From NCBI GenBank assembly GCA_016808115.1, contig JAEQBH010000667.1, forward strand, positions 372,001 to 436,000: a stretch of 64,000 bases of DNA, written 5' to 3'. Made by a program: the position numbers and the translations under genes. Below, piece after piece: positions 10,979 to 23,015 of the stretch. Numbering within the stretch: position 1 is the stretch's first letter; the number at the start of each line of letters is the position of its first letter. The notes below the pieces were generated by a model. It made no database searches and was not told where the DNA came from. It was given only the letters and a program-made list of their open reading frames with translations. This DNA comes from Tetrastigma voinierianum. Taxonomy: Eukaryota; Streptophyta; Magnoliopsida; Vitales; Vitaceae.

Positions 10979-13900
10979 AAACCTCGAAAATCCGAATTTT
11001 TCGAAAAATGGTAAAACAAAGAAATTCGTCAAAAATCAGATTTTTTTTTAGATCCCTGATGATGAAACCATATCACCCGTTTGAATTTTCTCAGAAATCT
11101 AGCTACTAAGTCGACTTTGTCGACTCGAGATAGCCTAAATTTGCACAAGCGAGGCAACGAGCGTAGTGGGAGACACTTGGCAGATGGAGAGATTCACAAG
11201 CAGCTTCACGTGGTCGCACAGATTCAATCAATCTCGAGCCTGGCAAAGGACCTACATAGACATGTAAGTGTTACGATTGGAGGGAAATCCAAGGTAGATG
11301 GATAAGGTGATAAGGGTAATCCAAGGAGCCATTTAGAATTGGACAAGTGGCAAGTGAGAGGACATCTCACTTGACTTCTATCTTCTCCCAACCTGTTGGG
11401 AGAAGGGGGAGAGAAAGACAAACCAGATTTGAAAAAAGAGAGTTTTAGAGACTTCCACCTCTCTAAATTTCCCTTGCCGACGGACCGTAGTTTTAGGTAG
11501 AGCAAGCAGTGAAGAGTTCACCACTGCAAAGGCTTCGCTAGAGACTCCGGGAGGAGTTTTGACAAAACCCAAGAGGTAGGGCCACTGGGCTTCTAACTTT
11601 GTTTAAGGGTCATTCAAAAGTCGGTACGGGCCGCGAGGCCGTGAGTATCAGGAGAGGAACCGGTCCCAAGACCTCGGGGATTGTGTCGAGATTCCGGATC
11701 AAGCTCAGACAACCAGATCCTGGTTTCGACTAATTACCATGTTCCTGTGTGCCATTTTTATGTGTTAGAGTTGAAATGAATAATGGTGTTAGTTGTCTCA
11801 TTTCATGGGAATGTTTGGTTATGCTTAACTATGGAGATCGCCATATTGTTGTAAGACACATTAATCTGACTTAGAACTGGTTTTCGGGTAGCAAATAAAG
11901 TGGAATTTGATAGTGAGTCCTATGTAATTGTAGCCACATCAATGAACTTTGATGTTAGGCTTGAATTTCAAATTAGACCTCAGAGCCCAAGTTATGGTCC
12001 GTTTACTCCGAATGTTTAGCGTGGAAGGGTCATCTACTGGTCTCCGTTTCGCCAACACCCGGCCAGGTTCGTCGGCCGGGTCACCCGCTGGCCCGCCCGG
12101 CCAACCGTCGGCCGGGTCCGCCGCCCGACCGGGCCACTCGGCCGGGTCCGTCCGGCCAGGCTGCGAGTGACCCCAACCGTAAGGTCGCACTCCTCGGCCC
12201 GACCCGACCGTGTTCGACTCCTATGGAAAGCCCATTGAGTCAAAATTTCAGCCATGTTCCTGTGGAGGACATTGGGCAATTGAGCCAGTTAGTGCTGGTT
12301 GGGTAGGCTAGCCGGGTTGGGCTACCTATTCATGTATGACCTCCAACTTCGGAAGGTCATAACTTTTTCATCTAAATTCCGATTCGGGTGTTCTTGGAAT
12401 CTATGGAAATCCCATTGAGTCGGGCCAGCCAAATGCCCGTGGAGGGAAAGCGGGTCTGGTGTCGGATGTAGGGCAAATCGGGCAAGTAAGATAGGTCCCG
12501 TAGACCCGCATAGTCAAGTGACCTCCAACTGGCTGTCATAACTTCTTTGTCCGAACTCCGTTTCGGTATTCTCGACTCCTGCGGAGCCCATCAAGATCCC
12601 ATCCGTATCTCTTCAAGGGCATCAAGAATGCACAGAGCGCCGGGAGAGGGACGCCCTCGAGTAAAAGAGATAGGCTATCCGAGAAGGACTGCATAGTCAT
12701 GTGTGACCTCTAACTTCAGAAGGTCATAACTTCTTCGTCTGAATCCGATCGGTGTTCGACTCTATGGAGCCCATTGACGTAAATTTCGCCGCCACGTTCC
12801 TCAGAGTACATCGCTAATGGGGCTGGTTAGTGCCAGCCGGTTGCTGGTCGGGTGTAGGCTAGCTTCGTTGAAGCTACCAATATTCATGTGGCAGACCTCC
12901 AACTTCTCAAGGTCATAACTTTTCGGCCCAAATTCGATTCAGTGTTCTTAGACTCTATGGAAATCCATTGAGTCAAGTTTTATCCGAATGCCTCGCGAGG
13001 GTAGCGAGGTCCGGAGCTGCCGCAAAAGGCGCCCGCAAGTAAGAGATAGGCCGCTCCGGGTAGGGATCGCATAGTCATGTGTGACCTCCAACTCGAAGGT
13101 CATAACTTTCATTCGAACTCCGTTTTCGTGGCCTCACTGCATGAAAGTCATCAGCCAGTGGCATTCCATCCGTGTGATTCCTTGAAGGGCACGGGTACTG
13201 GGCGTATAGCCGGAGAGGGCGCCCAGAAAGTAAGATAGGCTATCATCCGAGAAGGATCAAGATAGTCATGTGTGACTCTAAATTTAAGGTCAAATTCTTC
13301 GTCCGAACCCGCTTTTGGTGTTATTGGACTCTATGGAAAAACCATTGAGTCAAGATTCCAGCCGTATGCCTATGAAGGGCATTGGGTACTGGAGCTGGCC
13401 GGAGAGGGTCGCCCGGGAAAGTAAGATAGGCTATCCCCGGCAAGATCGTATAATATGTGTGTGACCTCCAACTCGTGGGGCGTCATAACTTTTGTCTCGA
13501 ATCCGATTCGGGCGTTTCTAGAATCTATAAAGCTCATTGAAAGTAGCAGATCTATATGCCTATGACGCATTGGATACTGGATTTTGGCTTGAAAAAGGGC
13601 TCAAAGTAAGGTAGGTTGTCCGGGTAAGGCTGCCTAGTCTTGTGTGACCTCCAACTTCGGAAGGTCATAACTTCTTCGTCCGAACTCCGATTCAGGTGTT
13701 CTTGGACTCTATGGAAAGCCCACTGAGTCAAGATTGCATCATGTTCCTGTGGAGGACATTGGACAATCGAGCAGGTTAGTACTAGCCAGTTAGGTTGTGT
13801 GTTATGACTTGCATGAATAACATACAGTGTGAATATAACATGTTAATGTATGCTATATGATGTATTAACAAGGGTTGTGCATGGAGGAGAATTATATGTA

Positions 13901-15047
13901 TTAATTATAATTATCCATGGTATGTTGAGGAATTTCGTTAATATGCATGTGCATGCTTGAACTTGATATGTGGAATGTTGGATATCATGGTTTGGAATTT
14001 GTATGCCCTTTAATATAAATGTCCAAATGATGGCTGATGGATATGCATGAGTATGTGTACATATGCTTCATTTGGTATGTAGAATGGTATAAGTAGGCAA
14101 TGGCATAATTGCACGCACGCGGCACAAAACATCGATGACACAAAAGTAGTGCATGGAAGTCAGGATCGAATAACGCGCTAGCGCGTTCGATGGAGTGTCA
14201 TGGATGTACATGGTCGTGGATCAACACTACGACGGTGTTGGCTAAGTGGGCTCGGAAGCTAGCTGGACAAGGTCCAATGAGTCGTGACCGGGTTAAGGAA
14301 ATGGTAAAGAATAATTATGTGTCGGTATCAAAGAAGTCGGGACAGATCTCCAGAAAGACTCCATCAAATTATGGTCGACATAGTCCCCGCCTAAGTGAAA
14401 GGCCGCAAAAGTGTTCGTTTACGAGCCCGCTGCTATTAGACACTCCGAAATCCATTACCCACAAAAGGCGCATGGTTATGAAAATGCGAAAAGATTTATG
14501 ATCAACTTTTGGTCATTGGCAGGAAAATGACAAATAGTCTACACTGGGCATAGGTAGGTGTGAGTGGAGTCCTCGTGAGCGACTGATAGCATGATTACAT
14601 TCCATGCATGATATGACATTCATGTATATACACATTTACTGGATGTGTGTTTTCAAAGCATTATTGTATCGCGCATCTATGCATTAATTGCAGGACATCA
14701 CTACTCGCCATTTACCCCCGTCACGATCCCCTTTAGGTAATATTATCGAGAAGACGACGCCCTTCGAGGCTCTGAGTACAAAGAAGGCTCGTCAGGGCCT
14801 TGAGAAGCATTTTGTAAACAGATATGTAGAAATAACATAGTTTTAATGTATTTTGGCATGTAAAAGTGTAGAAGAGTCAGACATCAAACTTTGTAAAATA
14901 TTATAAGAAAATAGTTCTTTGTAATAAAAGTATACAGAAATGGGTCTCGATATATGAGACATGTGAGTGTGATATCAAAGCACCCGATATTCACAGGTTT
15001 CCGCGGGTTGACGGGTTGTCAATGGGACCCCCGGGATAGGGGCATCA
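10979..15047 (+). repeat. 3' LTR of gypsy element A
   Basis: About 4.07 kb. It begins just after the polypurine-like ttaaggagaa, lacking the first few bases of the LTR, and ends gggcatca. It is longer than the 5' LTR mostly because its tandem array has more units. The stretch 12060-12170 is a GC-rich run of CCGGCC/GGCCGGG variants, weakly mirrored at 6790-6840 in the 5' LTR. Confidence 0.85.
12160..13790. repeat. ~190-bp tandem array in the 3' LTR, about 9 units
   Basis: Unit starts (variants of GTGTGACCTCCAACTTCGGA) lie near 12168, 12337, 12517, 12703, 12893, 13080, 13270, 13460 and 13645. Internal blocks are the same as in the 5' LTR array. Units differ from one another by many small gaps as well as substitutions. 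Confidence 0.85.
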
Positions 15048-15049
15048 TA

Positions 15050-15160
15050 TTTAGGGTTTAAGAGGGTTTAGGGTTTAGGGTTAAGGGTTAAGGGTTAAGG
15101 GTTTAGGGTTTTGTGTTTAGGGTAAAGGGTTTGAGGACTAGAGTTTAGGGTTAAGGGTTA
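15050..15160. repeat. Degenerate interstitial telomere-like repeat (TTTAGGG variants)
   Basis: Runs of tttaggg, ttaaggg and gtttaggg, about fifteen imperfect units, matching the Arabidopsis-type plant telomere unit. It is internal, flanked by other sequence on both sides, so it is not a chromosome end. It is the right half of the target site of gypsy element A. Confidence 0.85.
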
Positions 15161-16222
15161 ATTATTTTGAATTTTGTTATATAGACCTATACTTGTGGCC
15201 TAAATAAAACCATTTTTGCATCTTGATAACTTGGTTAATCGTTTTTAGGAAAAAAGGCATGACTAGAATTAAAGGAGATTTGAACTAGGATATCTTAGTT
15301 TTAACAATTGGATCTAATTTCTTAGTTTTATTTTATGGAGAATGGTTCTAAATTTTGTGTTCTCAAATTGATATTATGATGTAAGTCCATTGTAAAAAAT
15401 TTTATAATTTAAGAAAATAACTTTTTGTTACTCACAGCAAACAACTGTAAGCATATATCTATCTCCGCATGCTTTTTACATTTTATAGGAGACGACCATC
15501 TATATCCATCTCAACATATATCTTCTTGCTTGACTTACTATAGAGGTTGCAACTTTGAAAAATGAAGCATTATGGGGTTTTAGGATGTATCAAAGATCAA
15601 TCAACATTGGAATCTATCAAGCATCATACATAGAACAACATAATGCGCAATTTTCCATAGAAATCCGCAGTTGAGAAGTTTGCACCTTCTAAGGAGTAAG
15701 GAATCAAGTAATCCAAATACAAAGACAAAGAAAATTCTACAAACCTCTCCAAACGCAAACAACACACAAATATCTTTATCCAAACAAGCCCTTAATTTTT
15801 CAATATTGACTATCTTTTGTATGACTTTTCCACGAAAATCCACCATCAAGAACCTCACACAAAGTCCACCACAACCCTCTACCATCTACACACCAAACAA
15901 AAAATCCAAAAGCCCAATTCCAAAAATTTCAAACCTACAGAACCACCATATCCACTCATCCATCATAGAAAAAATCCTAAAAACCTCCATTTCAACCACT
16001 TATTAACGATAAAAATCCAAAAATTCAAACCAAACCCACCATCCACACACCTAACAAACAAAACCAAAAAAATCGAAAAACCCAACACTTATTATTCACA
16101 ATTAGTGAAATAATTTCTTGCAAAATTGAAGGAGCTTTATTGGGGTTTAGGGTTAGAGCTTTTACAGTACACGGAGGTCTCGATGCAAACAAATGCTGCT
16201 CAAATTTTTTACCTTCTTCCTC
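15161..16222. other. Unassigned AT-rich segment between telomere-like repeat and copia fragment
   Basis: No recognisable domain. Two overlapping open frames (15671-16006 and 15817-16113) are rich in Thr, Pro, Lys and Ser and come from an A/C-rich composition; nothing supports them as genes. The segment might be the 5' part of the CACTA element whose transposase lies left of element A, but no CACTA-type terminal repeat was found here. Another short telomere-like motif (ggggtttagggtta) occurs near 16140. Confidence 0.4.
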
Positions 16223-16937
16223 TTACATTTCCTTTTTTTGTCTTGCAATCTTCATTTTATAGGTCATCAAGGAACCGATAAATTCCTCAAGAGGTAGCTC
16301 TTTCAAATTATTTGCTTCCTCAATAAATTTAGTTTTAGAGTTCCATTTGGGAGGCGGGCATTTTAGAATTTTAGATACCTTGCCTTCTTCATTTACCATA
16401 TTTCCCAAACCTTCTAGTTCATTGACAACATCCTTGAACCTAGTAAACATCTCAACAATAGATTCATTAGGTTTCATTTTGAACATTTCATAATCATTAA
16501 CAAGAATTTTAACTTTAGAATCTTTGACTTGGTTGGTTCCTTCATTGGTAATTTCGAGTATCCTCCAAACATCCATAGCCGTTTTGCATTGACAAATTAT
16601 ATTATATTCAATTATATCCATAGCACATACAAGAATATAAATAGCTCTTGAATTTAATTGAAATTATTTATTTTCTTCATCATTATATTCTTCAACGGGA
16701 TTTTGGATTTTATTTCCATCAACATTTTTTGTAGAATAGGTGTAACCAAATAGGATTGATTTCCAAACCTCCAAATTAAGAGATTGCAAGTACCAAGTCA
16801 TTTTGTTTTTCTAAAATTGATAATCAGATTTGGGAAAGAAATAGGGTTTGTTAATGGGAAAACTTTCAACTTGAAAAAGGCTGGAGTTAGTTTTAGTCAT
16901 TTTCCTCTTAGATGGTTAAGTCTTGAAAACAATAGGT
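16223..16937 (-). pseudogene. Copia gag (UBN2-type) remnant of a truncated element
   Basis: The open part (16621-16223) matches the UBN2 gag polypeptide of copia elements: EGTNQVKDSKV, MFKMKPNESI, MFTRFKDVVNELE, LKELPLEEFIGSLMTYKM. Upstream, 16920-16625 carries the N-terminal gag region (LQSLNLEVWKS, VEEYNDEENK, NSRAIYILVCAMD) with stops. Gag should be followed by a zinc knuckle and pol, but the match stops near 16220, so the element is truncated there. It reads away from its LTR in the expected order. Confidence 0.8.
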
Positions 16938-16952
16938 CAAGCTCTGATACCA
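16938..16952 (-). other. Primer-binding site of the truncated copia element
   Basis: On the minus strand TGGTATCAGAGCTTG, the standard complement of the initiator tRNA-Met 3' end. It lies 2 bp inside the LTR end, where reverse transcription would be primed. Confidence 0.85.
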
Positions 16953-16954
16953 AT

Positions 16955-18388
16955 TGAAAGTTTATTATGACTTAGCAAATTAACTAAGATGGGGGTGAAT
17001 TGGTTTTTACAAAAACTCTTTGCAAATCAATAAGAAATCTACAAATTTAACTACAAAAACATTAAATAAAGAGATATAAAGTAGAGAAATCAAACTCCGG
17101 ATTTATATTGGTTCGACACATCCTTGTCTACATCCATTTCTCCTCAACCTTCAACCAGTGATGGCGTTCCACTGCCAAGCTCCAACTGAGCTTTTACGCT
17201 TGATTTTACCCAATCGGGCACTTCACAAATCCTTCAAGCCTACGATACTGTTCTTCACTCTTAAGTTACAAAGCACACTTTCACTCTCACAAGATTGAAC
17301 AAATAACTCAAGCTTATATTAAATCAAAGGTGCACTCTAGATAAAGTAAATTGAGAATTGAAAATCTTCACTCTAAATGAGATCGGTAATTAAGTAAAGC
17401 AAGAGAAATGGTGGCTGAGAGAATAAACGCAACAAGTCTCATTGTCATAAGTGATCCCCGACTAAGAATGTATAAGGGTGAAATCTCAGGTAGCATTCTG
17501 TACCCAATCGATCGATCAATTCCATTAATAAACTAGTCGTTGTGCATTTAATGCACCAGTATTCATTGAGATGACCTGCATCAACGCTTGACCAATCGTA
17601 CCGCTTGGGTTTCATAGGTTCATAAAAATGAAAAATAAACCTTTATGGACCCAAATGATCGACAATTAAACTCTTGATGGTTTCAATCGATCAATCGATT
17701 GATTGAACTGATCGACCACTTGGACCAACCGGTCAATGACCTGGACAGTTCAACCAATTGCTTGTCAAAAAAAGTCATTTTGGGTCTGTTTCAACTCCTT
17801 TTCGCTCCAAATCAATTTATAACTTTAAATAAATTTTTTAAGCACGTTTTAAACTCCAAATAACTAAGATTTGATTATTAAACATGAGTTTTAAAATATT
17901 TAATCAATTTAAAATCACAAGGTATGGAAAAAATGCCAAAAAGGCCTCGAAAATGGTCACTCAAGGTTCTTTTCATTCCAAATCAATTTCAAAACCTTAA
18001 AAAACACTTTTTAATACATTTTAAACTTTAAATGCCTAAGGTTTGATGCTCATACTTGAGTTTTAAAAAAGATATTCAATTTAGATTAAAAAAAAAAAAA
18101 AACCTAGTTATGAAGAATATGCATGTAAAAGATGATATACCCTCAAGTGTATCAATGCATTCATCTTACATAGATTCCTAAGTTTACAAAATCTTTACTT
18201 AATGCTTGAGCTTGGAGTCTTGGTTACTTGTCATTTTGGATTTGAAATCTTAGTTATTTTATTTGAGTGAACTTGACTTCCAAGAGCTTGATCTAATACA
18301 CTATTGTCATCTTAAACTTGGAATATCACTCAACTCAATGTTAACCATTAGTAATCAATAACCGTGGTTTGTTATCATCAAAACCTCA
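16955..18388 (-). repeat. 5' LTR of the truncated copia element
   Basis: About 1.43 kb, bounded on the minus strand by TGAGGTTTTGATGATAAC at 18388 and CTTTCA at 16955. The TTTTGATGATAAC opening is common in SIRE/Maximus-like copia LTRs, so that lineage is possible. It contains a short near-palindrome around ATCGATCAATCGATTGAT (17687-17706). No coding potential. Confidence 0.75.
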
Positions 18389-19506
18389 ATTGTATGTGTT
18401 AAAGATATATTATTCTTTTATTTTTAATTAGCTTTCATATTAATCACATTAATCTTATTTTTAAAATTATTAATCTTTCACTTTTAATTTTTTAAAATTT
18501 ATCCTTTTAATTTTATAATTTTTTTTATTTTAAGACATTTAAAATATAAATGCATATGAAAATTACTAAAATATCACAACTTCTAATATTTTTATACAAA
18601 TAAAATATCTTATATAAATATTAGAAACTTAATCTTTAATTTAAAATGTAATCAAACATATAAATATATATATATCCATAGCTAGTACGGTTGCTTTAGC
18701 CAGGAGACCTACGAATAAGCTTTAGAGAGCACTTAGAAATCTCTTGCAGGAGATCATTACATTCCTTGATTATTTAACCAAATAGTGTTTGTGGGGAAAG
18801 ATCGAATTCTTACAGAATAAACTAATGCTTAAACTAAAGGCTTTAAGAAACGTCGCTGTTTCACAAAGATTTTTCAAAAGTTCAAATACTATAATCACGA
18901 ATCATGATTTGAATTCGATTCAATCATTGCCGCCCATTTGGAAAGATTTTATTTACCCCCACATTTTCTCCCCCATTTCTCCTCCTATTTCAGAATTATT
19001 ACAAGTTTCCACTATCACCGTCCACTTATAACGACATTTTAACAATTTTATTTCACCGGGTCATTGCACTGGAGCAATCTGTGACTGACAATTGACATTT
19101 TAATTACCTGTCTACGACAATCTATATTATATTATTTAAACATTAATTTAATTTTCAAACTAATTTTATAATTTTTTTTTAAATAAAATATTTCAATCTA
19201 AAACTCTTTGGATTATTCCTGCCGGAGAACTATAGTTGATAGGCACATCAATAAAGCCTTCATACTTTAACCCTTTTGTTTTTTTGTCTACTCCAGTTTT
19301 ATTCCATTCACCTTGATTTCCATCGTAAAAAGGTTTAAATCTGGACACTAGGTCCTACAGACAGTTGACACTAACTATACGTGGATTGCCAAATCCACAA
19401 CAGTTCCAATTAAGACAACTCATCTGGTCTGACCGGTCTAGGAAATAGACCCCCTCCTTAATTCCGTATGAGAGAATATCTTGATCCATTAGCTGCCTAT
19501 GAAATT
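18389..19506. other. AT-rich segment without a recognisable gene
   Basis: Probably pre-insertion chromosomal sequence flanking copia element 1. It includes homopolymer-rich DNA (18420-18680) and an 80-codon open frame (18789-19031) with no recognised motif. It ends at AAATT (19502-19506), the left target duplication of copia 1. Confidence 0.5.
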
Positions 19507-19791
19507 TGCTAGATTATTTTGTTGAAATTAAGAGCATTTATTAAGCTCAAAATAATTGATTAATAATAAAAAAATACCCAACAAATATATTATAAAATAC
19601 AAACTTTATTGAATAAAAAAACATATCAATCCGTAGTGTGTGGAAAACATACCTGGTATGAATTCGGAATTATTGATCGCTATTTGTCTCTCAAATTTAC
19701 AAAAGATGAGATCAAAGAAAAGTTATGATTTAAGATGATTCTTTCCTTCTCCCCAAAGTGTGTTCTACCAAATCCTTGAAAATTATAAGGC

Positions 19792-19848
<57 letters not shown>

Positions 19849-20031
19849 CACAATTAAACAATTGAGCTTTGGTCCCATGAGCTTACCAAAGCAAGAGAGA
19901 AGATAGAAACGTAAGCTCATAGTTAGTTAATATTAAACTATCCCATAAATGCCTCATAAGCAAATGCACAATTACACAATTAAAATTGTAATATAATTAT
20001 GTTTAGTCCATAATTAATAAATTAATCCAAT
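19507..20031 (-). repeat. 3' LTR of copia element 1
   Basis: About 525 bp including a (TA)n run. It matches 39926-40302, 40596-41067 and 58890-59378. On the minus strand the next-door sequence is AAGTGGGAGAA (20032-20042), the polypurine tract that primes plus-strand synthesis. Confidence 0.9.
19798..19847. repeat. (TA)n microsatellite
   Basis: About 25 uninterrupted TA units inside the 3' LTR of copia 1. The other three LTRs of this family have only short tatata runs at this place, so it expanded after insertion. Confidence 0.95.
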
Positions 20032-20055
20032 ATTCTCCCACTTGGACAGCATAAT

Positions 20056-20265
20056 CATAACTCAAATGTTTTCACAATAGATTTACATAATCATAACTAA
20101 TTATATACAATTAACATATCGAGAGGATGTATAAATCGTACATAATCAAACACTCCTAATCAAAATCATAACTCAAATGCTTCCACAAGAGATTTACATA
20201 GTCATAACCAATCATATACAATTAACACACCGAGAGGATGCATAAATCGTACACAATCAGGCGCA
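20056..20265. repeat. Tandem duplication of about 108 bp beside the polypurine tract
   Basis: Two copies (from about 20051 and 20164) share CATAACTCAAATG, GATTTACATA, ATACAATTAACA and GAGAGGATG blocks. Copia element 2 has the same two-copy arrangement inverted at about 58675-58870, so the duplication is ancestral to the family. Confidence 0.75.
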
Positions 20266-20469
20266 ACTAATCTAAGCATTACAATGACAAGAGTATTGAC
20301 TCAATAGAAAGAAAAAACATTATTTTGTCATTCATTTGGTCAAAATGACAACAAATCATAAGATAATGACATACATCAAAATGTACATGTAATAACGAAA
20401 AAACATGAGTTTTCCTTACAAAATACATGAAAATGCAAAAATCTCACTCAAACAAAGAGTCTAGGCTCC

Positions 20470-22368
20470 TAACAATCTCATGCGGGTGACGTGCTATTGA
20501 AACACACGAATAGGTAAGTCTTCGTTAGCCGAAGCCTGCCAACATGCTAGTTGTAAGTCCGTACTAACCGAATCGAGGACCTTTGGCAGCTTTCTCTTTA
20601 ACAAAGCAAATCACTTCAATGTGCGAAGCGAGAAGTGCTCAGTGTTCCAGAGAAAGATGTAGTCGAATTATCATTAACAATTTCTGGTTGGTCTAAAAAT
20701 TGAGTGAACAACCTCCAAAGCTGAAATGAAGTTCCGCAACCATATTGAATGACAAGTAGCCTCATAACACGCCACATACTATGCCTCCATAGTAGAAGGA
20801 GATGTAAGTGTCTGCTTAACACTTCTCCATGAAACAACCCCTTCAACCATCATAAAAATATAACCAGAAGTTGACTTTTTATCATCCACATAGTTTTCAT
20901 AATCGGAATCACTAAAACCAACCACCTTAAGAGTGTCGGTACGCCGATATGTCAACAAGAGATCCTTGGTACCTTGAAGATACCTCAAAACTTTCTTAGC
21001 CGCTCAGCTGGTCAATTGTGATCACTTAAATACCTATCCAACAAGCCGACAATAAAAGCAATATCAGGGCATGTGCATATTTGAGCATACATCAAGCTAG
21101 CCACAACTAAAGAATGAGGGACTGCTTTCATATGATCTCTCTCAATATCATTTTGAGGACACTGGCCTTTGAAAAATTTGTCACCCTTTACAATTGGTGT
21201 CTTACTAGAAGAACATGATTACATATTGAGCCTTTTCAAAATGCATTCAATATACATCCATTGAGACAATCTCAGAATGCCAATAGGTCTATCACGAAGT
21301 ATTTGTATGCCCAAGACATAAGATGCTTCCCTGAGATCCTTCATATCAAAATGGCTAAATAATAACTGCTTTGTCTCAACCAATAGGCTAGTATCATTGG
21401 TTGTGGGCAAAATATCATCAATATATAAAACCAAGAATATGTATTTGCTCCCACTGACGTTCATAGATACGCATTGATCGATGGTGTTCTCCTTAAAACC
21501 CTTGGCCGTGAAAACTTCATCAAACTTGAGATACTACCTAGAAGCCTGCTTTAAACCATAAATAGATTTCTGAAGCTTACAAACCATGTTTTCCTTACCA
21601 ACCTCCTCAAAACCAGTAGGTTGAGACATGTAAACATCATCAACTAAGTCTCCATTCAAGAAAGTCGTCTTCACATCCATCTAATGCAATTCCAAATCAA
21701 AATGAGTCATTATAACCATAATAATGCGTATAGAGTCTTTAGTGGACACAGGAGAGAAAGTTTCCTTAAAATCAATATCTTCTCGTTGACTGTAACCCTT
21801 AACCACTAATCTTGATTTATATCTCTATACATGTTCCTTAGCATCACACTTGGTCTTGAATACCCATTTGCACCCAATAGGTCTACAACCATATGACAAA
21901 TCTACCGAGCTCCACACTTTATTCTGTGACATGGAAGTCATCTCATCTTTCATCGTGATCGATCCGTAAGTCGGTCGAGGACTAACAATGGCTTTATAGG
22001 TAGTCGAATCTGATACATCACCCACATCATACTCCATGCCCTATAAGTAGACAATGTGAAGTCTATTTGAAATTGAGGGCCCACGCCGCCTCTCTCAGAT
22101 CCATGACTACATCTTAGCGCCTACTAGCGTCTACATCTGTGCTACCGATCTACATCAACACCGTTCATCACGGTAGTGGATATTAGATGCTAGTCAACAA
22201 CAAGGCTAGAGATCGGAGTAAAAGAATAGGCATATGAATAAAAACCGGGTGTTCTTTGAACATAATTTCTCTTGGCCCTTGGCTTGTACCGGTATCATCC
22301 TCAAAATAGATAGCTCGATTTAACTCAATCACTCTAATGGTGTGCGACGGGTAATAAAACCTAGAACC
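20470..22368 (-). pseudogene. Copia element 1 pol, reverse transcriptase and RNase H part
   Basis: Minus strand, from the insertion junction downward. 22368-22240 is the end of the integrase-RT linker (IYFEDDTG). 22037-21825 is the N-terminal RT block (NKVWSSVDL, GCRPIGCKWVFK). 21464-21219 holds the catalytic box as YIDD (about 21425-21414) within FLVLYIDDIL, followed by a segment ending in SYVLGIQIL. 20988-20616 is RNase H (DSDYENYVDDKKSTSGY, SPSTMEA). The end near 20470 has the terminal CFNSTSP-type block. Stops between blocks show decay. It synthesised cDNA in virus-like particles when intact. Confidence 0.85.
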
Positions 22369-22546
22369 TGATGAGTTTAAAACTCATCTAGTTTTAAGTC
22401 CATTTTTCATGCATAATTGAGAGCTTAGTTCATTTAAATGCACTGCGGAATCTTCTACTAAAGTTATTGTTTTTGTGTGAAATCAAGATCAAAAGAAGTA
22501 AAAAGAGCAAGAAAAGCAATTGAAAAGGCCAAGGCAAGAAGAAAAA

Positions 22547-23015
22547 TTGTCACGACAAAACATAATAGAACTAGTGTAAGAATTATCGCGACATTTGAAC
22601 TTTTGTCGCGACAAAAATTGAGAAGAACCCTTTGGCCAAATCAAAGCTTGTCGGGATAATTTATACAATTTTAGTTCTAACATTTATCAAAAGGAAAGGT
22701 CATGGCATCGTCATGACAACCTCGACAACAAATGTTGAAGACATAAATAGCGAAAACATTGTCACAAAAAATTCAATTTTGTCGCAACAAATTTTCTATA
22801 GATCAATAGTTAAAAATCAAGAGAAAATTGTCTTGACAAATTTTGAAGACAAAAGCGTAGAATAAATGTCACAACAAATTTAATTTTGTCGCGACAATTA
22901 TCTCAGAGGTAAATAGTTTGAGAACAACAACAAAATGTCGTGACAAATCCACAACAAAGCTGAAGATAATATGGTTGTAATTTTGTTGCGATATTTGAAC
23001 AAGTTGTCGCGACAA
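22547..23015. repeat. Cluster of TTGTCGCGACAA palindromes
   Basis: Three exact copies (22603-22614, 22886-22897, 23004-23015) and about ten variants differing mostly by C-to-T or G-to-A at the CG sites, for example TTGTCACGACAA at 22547, TTGTCGCAACAA at 22779 and TTGTCTTGACAA at 22828. Many are flanked by TTTGAA or AATTT. All lie in 470 bp. Confidence 0.85.

Larger units (their letters stand above)
5690..15047 (+). mobile_element. Ty3/gypsy element A, long-LTR deletion derivative
   Basis: Two long direct repeats (5690-9209 and about 10979-15047) flank a 1.7-kb internal region with gag and protease remnants only; reverse transcriptase, RNase H and integrase are absent. The LTR opening (TGTGAAACCCCGGAAAATCC) is related to those of elements B and C. 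A damaged polypurine tract (ttaaggagaa) ends at 10980 and is followed by AACCTCG, so the first LTR bases are lost. The sequence after the 5' LTR (tagctagagc) is at best a worn primer-binding site. Movement would have needed pol supplied in trans. The element divides a telomere-like repeat, with TTTAG on both sides, although on the right it lies 2 bp beyond the CA. Confidence 0.85.

Noticed and set aside
15050..15160. True chromosome end
   Set aside because: Repeats are degenerate and short, and non-telomeric DNA continues on both sides.
15671..16113. Two overlapping Pro/Thr/Lys-rich open frames
   Set aside because: A/C-rich composition explains them; no motif, no codon structure and no start context.
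16938..16952. Possible tRNA-related sequence
   Set aside because: It is the primer-binding site complementary to a tRNA 3' end next to an LTR; no tRNA gene with A and B boxes is seen.
22547..23015. CRISPR-like array of palindromic repeats
   Set aside because: Repeats are only 12 bases, spacing is irregular, and the context is a plant LTR-like sequence.
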